Shown here piece by piece: positions 7,047 to 11,657 of a stretch of DNA of 11,657 nucleotides; the first letter of the stretch is position 1, and every line of letters begins with the position of its first letter. Origin of the DNA: Pseudomonadota bacterium (GTDB lineage: Bacteria > Pseudomonadota > Alphaproteobacteria > Rhizobiales > Xanthobacteraceae). Below the pieces are notes generated by a model that ran no database searches, was not told where the DNA came from, and saw nothing but the letters and a program-made list of their open reading frames with translations. Where the stretch lies: the NCBI GenBank assembly GCA_023392205.1, contig JAEVZN010000323.1, positions 1-11,657 on the forward strand. Reading direction: 5' to 3'. The position numbers were made by a program, and so were the translations under genes.

Positions 7047-7745
7047 ATGCTGACTCGCAAACAGCTCGAATTGTTGCGCTTCATTAGCGAGCGTTTGAAG
7101 GAAGCCGGAGTCCCGCCGTCATTCGACGAAATGAAGGATGCCCTGGACCTTCGCTCCAAGTCCGGCATTCACCGGCTGATCACTGCGCTTGAGGAGCGTG
7201 GCTTTATCCGGCGGCTGCCCAACCGGGCACGCGCGATCGAAGTCATCAAGCTTCCCGAATCCGCGCCGCAGAACGGCGCCCGGCGCGGCTTCACGCCCAG
7301 CGTCATCGAAGGCAATCTCGGCCGCGTGCGGCCGCAGGCGGCGGATGACGAAGGCGGCCGCCTGGTCCCGGTTCCCGTCATGGGCCGTATCGCGGCCGGT
7401 ACGCCGATCGAAGCGATCCAGAGCAAGAGCCATACGATCCAGGTGCCCCCGGATATGCTGTCCGCATCGGGCGAGCATTTCGCGCTCGAAGTACGCGGCG
7501 ATTCGATGATCGAGGCCGGGATCCTCGTCGGTGACATGGCGCTCATTCGCAAGTCCGAGGGTGCGGATACCGGGGATATTGTCGTGGCCCTGATCGACGA
7601 GGAGGAAGCCACGCTGAAGCGCTTCCGCCGCCGTGGCGCGTCGATCGCGCTGGAGCCGGCCAATCCGTCCTATGAAGTGCGCATCCTCCCGCCCACCCGC
7701 GTGCGCATTCAGGGCAAGCTGGTCGGCCTATTCCGCCGCTACTGA
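7047..7745 (+). CDS. lexA: SOS-response transcriptional repressor LexA
   Basis: LexA represses DNA-damage genes and cleaves itself when RecA filaments form. The 232-residue length suits the alphaproteobacterial family, whose linker is longer than in E. coli. The winged helix-turn-helix domain covers about residues 1-68, with the recognition segment [17 protein letters not shown]. The linker is followed by the self-cleavage site Ala117-Gly118 in GRIAAGTP. The catalytic pair is Ser153 in RGDSMIEAG and Lys191 in EATLKRF. The protein ends in [10 protein letters not shown]. Start 7047 gives the family beginning [10 protein letters not shown] and has a well-spaced GGGGAG. LexA boxes lie 40-80 bp upstream. 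Although it follows moeA, the gene has its own control region. Its last 18 bp overlap the end of comEC on the other strand. Confidence 0.98.
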   Translation: MLTRKQLELLRFISERLKEAGVPPSFDEMKDALDLRSKSGIHRLITALEERGFIRRLPNRARAIEVIKLPESAPQNGARRGFTPSVIEGNLGRVRPQAADDEGGRLVPVPVMGRIAAGTPIEAIQSKSHTIQVPPDMLSASGEHFALEVRGDSMIEAGILVGDMALIRKSEGADTGDIVVALIDEEEATLKRFRRRGASIALEPANPSYEVRILPPTRVRIQGKLVGLFRRY

Positions 7746-10067
7746 TCCGCCATCCTCCCCGTCGAGATCCTGCGGCTGCGGCGTTGCGTCGACGGGAGTG
7801 GGACGGCGCGATGACGGCGAAGGTTGCGCGGCGGTTGCGCTTCGTTCGCCCATCCAGGGACGATGCGGCGTCCGCGGCCGTGCCGCGTCGAATGTGAAGA
7901 TCCCGCCCTGTACAAAGGCTGCGATCGCACCTTCCACGCGGCTCCTGTCGCGGTCGATGAGCGCGGCCGCGCATGACGCAGAGCCCTGCCGAATCGTGAC
8001 CACCAAAGCGGCCTCGGCGCAGTCTTCGACCAGGGCTTCGGCGGTCGACGGCATGGCGATAGCCTGTCCGCCCGGCAAGCGCGCGACGCACCCTTCCCCG
8101 TCGCAGCGTATGCCTTCCCTGAGCGTGGGATCGGTGACGGCCCTTGAATCTCCGTCGGCGGCGAGCCAGGCCTGCAGCACGAACCTGTCCTGCCGCGTGG
8201 CCATCACCCGCAAGGTGCCTCCGGCATCGCGCACGGCCACCATGCGGCCGTCGGCCGAGACCAGCACATCCGCGCGCCGTTCGGTGGCAATGGCCGTGAG
8301 GCAAAGCGCCAGCAGCAGCGCGCCACTCCATCGCAAGGGCGTTCGCAACAGGCAGATCGCCAAGAGACCTGCGGTCCCAAGCACCAGCGGCAGGGTCCCG
8401 AACGCCGAAATCCGGCCAGCCGCGCCGGGCAGACCGGAGACCCAAGCTGCAATTGCGACCATCCAGCCGATCCCCTCGCCCATCATCCACCAGAAGGGCC
8501 GGTCGAGACCGAACGGATACATGATCAGTCCGGCCAAACCTGTCGGCATGACCCAGACCGAGACCAGCGGCATTGCGAGCAGGTTCGACAGCAAACCGTA
8601 GGGCGCGAGGCGATGAAAATGGTAGGCCGCAAACAGCGTGGTGGCGCAGCCTGCCACCAGCGAGACGACAACGAGGCCGAGCAATTCGCGTCCGCCCCAC
8701 AACGCCATCCGCACGCCGCGCGACTGGTCCGGAACGGCGGACAGAAACGGAATTCCGCGTTCATACGCGGCGATCAGCGCAAGCGTAGCGGCAAACGACA
8801 TCTGGAAACTTGGATGCACGATCGCCTCGGGCGTCATCAGAAGAATGACCAGAGCCGCGACCGACAGCGTGCGTAGCGTGAGCGCCGGCCGGTCGGCCAT
8901 GACGCCGATCAGCACCATGGCGGTCATGATGAAGGCGCGCTGCGTGGAGATCGCCGCGCCGGACAGCACCAGATAGAAGGCGGCGAAAGCAAGGGCCGTG
9001 AGTGCGGCCCATTTCTTGATCGGATAGCGTCCGGCCATCGCCGGAAACATCGCCAATGATGCGCGGACGATGAAGAACACGGCGCCCGCCACGACCGCCA
9101 TGTGATAGCCCGAGATCGCGAGGATGTGCCCCAGGCTCGACACATACATCGCCTCGTTGATCTCCGCCGAGATGGCGCCGCGCTTTCCGGTGATGAGCGC
9201 GGATGCAATCGCTCCCGCATCGCCGGGCAGGATCGAGCGAATGCGCGCATCCACCGCATCGCGCAATCCCGACACCATCAGGATGCCGCGCAATCGCCAG
9301 TCTGGTTGTTGCGGAGGATCGAGGATGCGGACCTGTCCGAGGACGAAGCCGCTGGCACCGATGCCCTGAAAATACTGGTCGCGGGCGAAATCGTATCCGC
9401 CGGGTCGCACCGGTGCGAGCGGCGGATTGAGCCGCGCGCGCAGCGCGACGAATGACGCCACCGGCGGCGCCGTGCCCTTGCGCAATGACAGGCGCACACG
9501 GCGCAATTCGGTGGCGAGGCGCGGGCCTTCGATGCTCTGAACGCGGATCGTGATGCGATCGGTGCGTTCGCGCTCCTCTCGCATCTCGACAAAGCCCTGT
9601 AGCGAGACTGCGAAGGCCGGCGTGGTGAGCACCGGATGCGCAAGCCTTGCGGTACGTAGCGTCCCTGCCGCCAGCCCCATCGTCATCGCCGTGACCGCCA
9701 GCATGACCGGCCATGCCAAAGGGCGCGCGCGAACCGCGATGCAGACCGACAACGAGACGAGAGCCGTGATGCACGCCGCCCACATATTCGGTTCGGTATC
9801 GGCGGCAAAGTAGAGAATGACGCCGGCACCGAATGCCACCGGAAGCCAGGGGATCAGACGTCCCGGCGCGGTGTCGCTTGCGATCCAGTCAATGAGCCTT
9901 GCACGGAGCCTTTCACGGAGCCTTGCGCGCGCGGGCTCAAGCAAGTGTCCGGCATCGCTGCGCCCGCCGAGCGGCCGGGCGGCGATGCCGTCATGCGGGG
10001 GCCAGGTCCGCGCCCCGGCGCGCGCGCGCGGTTTCGCACCCTGCTGCCCGCCATCCCCCAACGACAT
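7728..10067 (-). CDS. comEC: ComEC/Rec2-family competence protein (inner-membrane DNA channel), without MBL domain
   Basis: ComEC-family proteins form the inner-membrane channel for single-stranded DNA during natural transformation. In this lineage the role is inferred, not shown. From the ATG at 10067 the protein has 779 residues: a basic cytoplasmic N-terminus (1-70), two or three membrane segments and an OB-like periplasmic region (about 70-250, DUF4131-like), then the multi-helix Competence domain (about 280-570) with [21 protein letters not shown] and [20 protein letters not shown]. The C-terminal domain (about 597-720) has Cys655, Cys660, Cys683 and Cys699 and no HxHxDH, so it lacks the usual metallo-beta-lactamase nuclease-like domain. 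A disordered Pro/Arg-rich tail follows. A GTG at 10079 would add four residues. The ATG is preferred because the candidate promoter would leave almost no leader before the GTG. Downstream of glnS on the same strand. Confidence 0.9.
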   Translation of the reverse strand: MSLGDGGQQGAKPRARAGARTWPPHDGIAARPLGGRSDAGHLLEPARARLRERLRARLIDWIASDTAPGRLIPWLPVAFGAGVILYFAADTEPNMWAACITALVSLSVCIAVRARPLAWPVMLAVTAMTMGLAAGTLRTARLAHPVLTTPAFAVSLQGFVEMREERERTDRITIRVQSIEGPRLATELRRVRLSLRKGTAPPVASFVALRARLNPPLAPVRPGGYDFARDQYFQGIGASGFVLGQVRILDPPQQPDWRLRGILMVSGLRDAVDARIRSILPGDAGAIASALITGKRGAISAEINEAMYVSSLGHILAISGYHMAVVAGAVFFIVRASLAMFPAMAGRYPIKKWAALTALAFAAFYLVLSGAAISTQRAFIMTAMVLIGVMADRPALTLRTLSVAALVILLMTPEAIVHPSFQMSFAATLALIAAYERGIPFLSAVPDQSRGVRMALWGGRELLGLVVVSLVAGCATTLFAAYHFHRLAPYGLLSNLLAMPLVSVWVMPTGLAGLIMYPFGLDRPFWWMMGEGIGWMVAIAAWVSGLPGAAGRISAFGTLPLVLGTAGLLAICLLRTPLRWSGALLLALCLTAIATERRADVLVSADGRMVAVRDAGGTLRVMATRQDRFVLQAWLAADGDSRAVTDPTLREGIRCDGEGCVARLPGGQAIAMPSTAEALVEDCAEAALVVTIRQGSASCAAALIDRDRSRVEGAIAAFVQGGIFTFDAARPRTPHRPWMGERSATAAQPSPSSRRPTPVDATPQPQDLDGEDGGSVAAE
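7756..7798. repeat. Imperfect dyad just after lexA, inside comEC 3' end
   Basis: CCCGTCGA (7758-7765) and TCGACGGG (7789-7796) are perfect 8-bp complements around 23 bases, and the pairing extends by two more bases past one bulged C. It starts about 10 bp past the lexA stop. There is no T-run on either side, so it is not a classical intrinsic terminator. It might stabilise mRNA ends or be chance, since it also encodes part of ComEC. Confidence 0.25.
9894..9929 (-). repeat. Three tandem 12-bp repeats in comEC
   Basis: Three adjacent 12-bp units beginning GAGCCTT on the plus strand (9894, 9906, 9918) differ at two positions. On the coding strand they give [12 protein letters not shown], residues 47-58 of ComEC, in the basic segment before the first membrane helix. 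The unit is a multiple of three, so copy-number change would keep the frame. Confidence 0.75.
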
Positions 10068-10071
10068 TTTA

Positions 10072-10092
10072 CGCCCCACGCGTCCTGGGGCG
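10072..10092. repeat. Perfect 7-bp inverted repeat at the comEC start
   Basis: CGCCCCA (10072-10078) and TGGGGCG (10086-10092) are exact complements around seven bases. On the minus strand the hairpin ends 4 nt before the ATG at 10067 and contains the alternative GTG start. T-runs lie before, not after, the stem in both directions, so it is not an intrinsic terminator. It could be an operator or a translation-blocking hairpin. Confidence 0.4.
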
Positions 10093-10095
10093 AAA

Positions 10096-10123
10096 AGTCT
10101 AGCCTATCTGCGGATAAAACCAA
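10096..10123 (-). promoter_or_regulatory. Candidate promoter for comEC
   Basis: On the minus strand, TTGGTT (10123-10118) and TAGACT (10101-10096) are 16 bp apart in the gap between glnS and comEC. The expected transcription start is near 10089, within the dyad that precedes the ATG. Both hexamers are imperfect, so this is tentative. Confidence 0.3.
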
Positions 10124-10153
10124 GGGTTGCAGACGGTGTCCGCGCGTGCGGCG

Positions 10154-11657
10154 TCAGGTCGTGGCGGACACCTTTGCCCAGGTGTCGCGCAACCCGATGG
10201 TCCGGTTGTAGACGAGGCGGCCGCTGGTGGAATCCCGGTCACGGACGAAATAGCCCTGCCGCTCGAACTGGACCGGCGCTGTGTCATTGCCGGTGGCCAG
10301 CGCCGGTTCGAGCATCGCGTCAGGCAATATCTCGAGCGAATCCGGATTGATCTCGTCGGCGAAATTGGCGGCGTCGGGATCGATCCGGGTAAAGAGCGGA
10401 TTGTAGAGCCGGATCTCCGCCGGCACGGCATCGCCCGCATCCACCCAATGGATGGTCGCCTTGACCTTGCGGCCGTCGGGGGCGTTGCCGCCCTTGGTCG
10501 CCGGATCGTAGGTGCAGCGCAATTCCACCACTTTGCCGTCAGCGTCCTTGATCACCTCGCGGCAGGTGATGAAATACGCATAACGCAGACGCACTTCGGT
10601 GCCGGGCGACAGGCGGAAGAACTTCTTCGGCGGATTCTCCATGAAGTCGTCCTGCTCGATATAGATCTCGCGTCCGAACCGGATCTGTCGCGTGCCGGCC
10701 TGCGGATCGTCCGGATGGTTTACCGCGTCCAGCAATTCGGACTGACCTTCCGGGTAATTCTCGATCACGACTTTCAGCGGACGCAGCACCGCCATGCGCC
10801 GCTGTGCGCTCTTGTTGAGCGCCTCGCGGATGGCGAAATCGAACATCGCGACATCGACGACGCTGTTCGCCTTGGCCACGCCGATCCGCTTCACGAATTC
10901 CCGCAACGCCTCCGGCGGCACGCCACGGCGGCGCAAGCCGGCAAGTGTCGGCATGCGCGGATCGTCCCAGCCCGCCACATGCCCGCCACGGACAAGCGCG
11001 GTCAGAACACGCTTGGAGAGGATCGTGTAACTCAAATTGAGGCGCGCGAATTCATATTGCCGGGGCCGCGACGGTACCGGCAGGTTTTCGATGAACCAGT
11101 CATAGAGCGGCCGGTGATCCTCGAATTCCAGCGTGCAGATCGAATGCGTAACGTGCTCGATGGCGTCGGATTGCCCATGCGCGAAATCGTAGCTCGGATA
11201 GATGCACCAGGCGTCGCCGGTGCGCGGATGATGCGCATGCAGGATACGATACAGCACCGGGTCGCGCAGGTTGATGTTGCCTGACGCCATGTCGATCTTC
11301 GCCCGTAGCACACGCGCGCCATTCGGAAATTCGCCCGCGCGCATGCGCCGGAGCAGATCGAGATTTTCGTCTACGGACCGGCTCCGGAACGGGCTGTCGC
11401 GGCCGGGCTCGGTCAGCGTGCCGCGGCTCTTGCGCATATCCTCGGGCGACTGGTCGTCCACATAGGCCTTGCCGTCGCGGATCAGCAATTCCGCCCAGTC
11501 ATAAAGCTGCTCGAAATAATCCGACGCGTGAAAGAGATGCTCGCCCCAGTCGAAGCCGAGCCAGCGCACATCGTCCTTGATGGCGTCGATATATTCCTGT
11601 TCCTCGCGGGTCGGATTGGTGTCGTCGAAGCGCAGGTGGCAGCGGCCGCCGAATTCC
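10154..11657 (-). CDS. glnS: Glutaminyl-tRNA synthetase (5' end outside window)
   Basis: GlnRS attaches glutamine to tRNA-Gln in one step in the cytoplasm. Exactly 500 codons are visible. The frame is open to the right edge and starts within [14 protein letters not shown], so roughly 55 N-terminal residues, including the HIGH motif, are missing. The GTG at 11569 is an internal codon. Marks of GlnRS rather than GluRS are the FDDTNP and [17 protein letters not shown] segments, the [14 protein letters not shown] stretch, [10 protein letters not shown], the KMSKS-type [22 protein letters not shown], and the two C-terminal anticodon-binding beta barrels ending in [14 protein letters not shown]. 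The estimated full length of about 555 residues equals that of the E. coli enzyme. No YqeY-like C-terminal extension is present. GlnRS is patchy in alphaproteobacteria, many of which make Gln-tRNA through GluRS and GatCAB. Confidence 0.96.
   Translation of the reverse strand, partial: EFGGRCHLRFDDTNPTREEQEYIDAIKDDVRWLGFDWGEHLFHASDYFEQLYDWAELLIRDGKAYVDDQSPEDMRKSRGTLTEPGRDSPFRSRSVDENLDLLRRMRAGEFPNGARVLRAKIDMASGNINLRDPVLYRILHAHHPRTGDAWCIYPSYDFAHGQSDAIEHVTHSICTLEFEDHRPLYDWFIENLPVPSRPRQYEFARLNLSYTILSKRVLTALVRGGHVAGWDDPRMPTLAGLRRRGVPPEALREFVKRIGVAKANSVVDVAMFDFAIREALNKSAQRRMAVLRPLKVVIENYPEGQSELLDAVNHPDDPQAGTRQIRFGREIYIEQDDFMENPPKKFFRLSPGTEVRLRYAYFITCREVIKDADGKVVELRCTYDPATKGGNAPDGRKVKATIHWVDAGDAVPAEIRLYNPLFTRIDPDAANFADEINPDSLEILPDAMLEPALATGNDTAPVQFERQGYFVRDRDSTSGRLVYNRTIGLRDTWAKVSATT

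Noticed and set aside
7543..9783. Large alternative frames (340 and 385 codons on minus, 322 on plus) within comEC
   Set aside because: They overlap the ComEC frame, which shows membrane helices and Competence motifs. The alternatives have none.
10068..10096. Intrinsic terminator of glnS at the CGCCCCA/TGGGGCG hairpin
   Set aside because: On the transcribed minus strand the T-run precedes the stem and the ATG of comEC follows it, the wrong arrangement for a terminator.
10127..11284. 385-codon plus-strand open frame opposite glnS
   Set aside because: Antisense to GlnRS, which matches its family along its whole length. No start signal or domain is visible.
1..11657. Mobile elements, CRISPR, tRNA or defence islands
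   Set aside because: No transposase, integrase, repeat array, tRNA-like fold or compositional break was seen. Genes are contiguous housekeeping genes with uniform codon use.

Overview
The window is a compact, GC-rich chromosomal segment with strong GC bias at third codon positions. It most likely comes from an alphaproteobacterium of the Rhizobiales (Bradyrhizobium/Rhodopseudomonas/Xanthobacteraceae-like). The basis is the gene order ppiD-trpE-trpG-trpD-trpC-moaC-moeA-lexA with comEC converging on lexA, the alphaproteobacterial type of LexA box (GAAC-N7-GAAC), and a ComEC without a C-terminal metallo-beta-lactamase domain. No genus can be named from the sequence alone.

Layout, left to right. 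On the plus strand: the 3' part of ppiD (1-1083, 5' end cut by the window), trpE (1089-2609), a 164-bp gap with a candidate internal promoter, trpG (2774-3379), trpD (3389-4405), trpC (4413-5210), moaC (5210-5713), moeA (5716-6927), a 119-bp control region carrying LexA boxes, and lexA (7047-7745). On the minus strand: comEC (10067-7728), whose 3' end overlaps that of lexA by 18 bp, and glnS (5' end cut by the right edge, stop at 10154), separated from comEC by a short gap with a candidate promoter and a dyad.

How the genes fit together. TrpE and TrpG form anthranilate synthase. TrpD and TrpC carry out two later steps of tryptophan synthesis. The PRA isomerase and tryptophan synthase (trpF, trpB, trpA) are absent, so the pathway is split over at least two loci. 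MoaC and MoeA act early and late in molybdenum-cofactor synthesis and are tightly packed behind trpC. LexA is the SOS repressor and has its own autoregulated promoter. ComEC is an inner-membrane DNA-uptake channel homologue. GlnS charges tRNA-Gln directly, which is patchy among alphaproteobacteria and is the least expected gene here.

This is mainly an ordinary housekeeping region. I found no mobile element, CRISPR array, RNA gene or defence system, and no sign of a new multi-gene system. The observations most worth a second look are the two opposed LexA boxes upstream of lexA, glnS next to comEC, a substituted residue in a conserved TrpE motif, the possible promoter and start ambiguity before trpG, and the dyad at the comEC start. 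There is no gene-free stretch longer than 164 bp.
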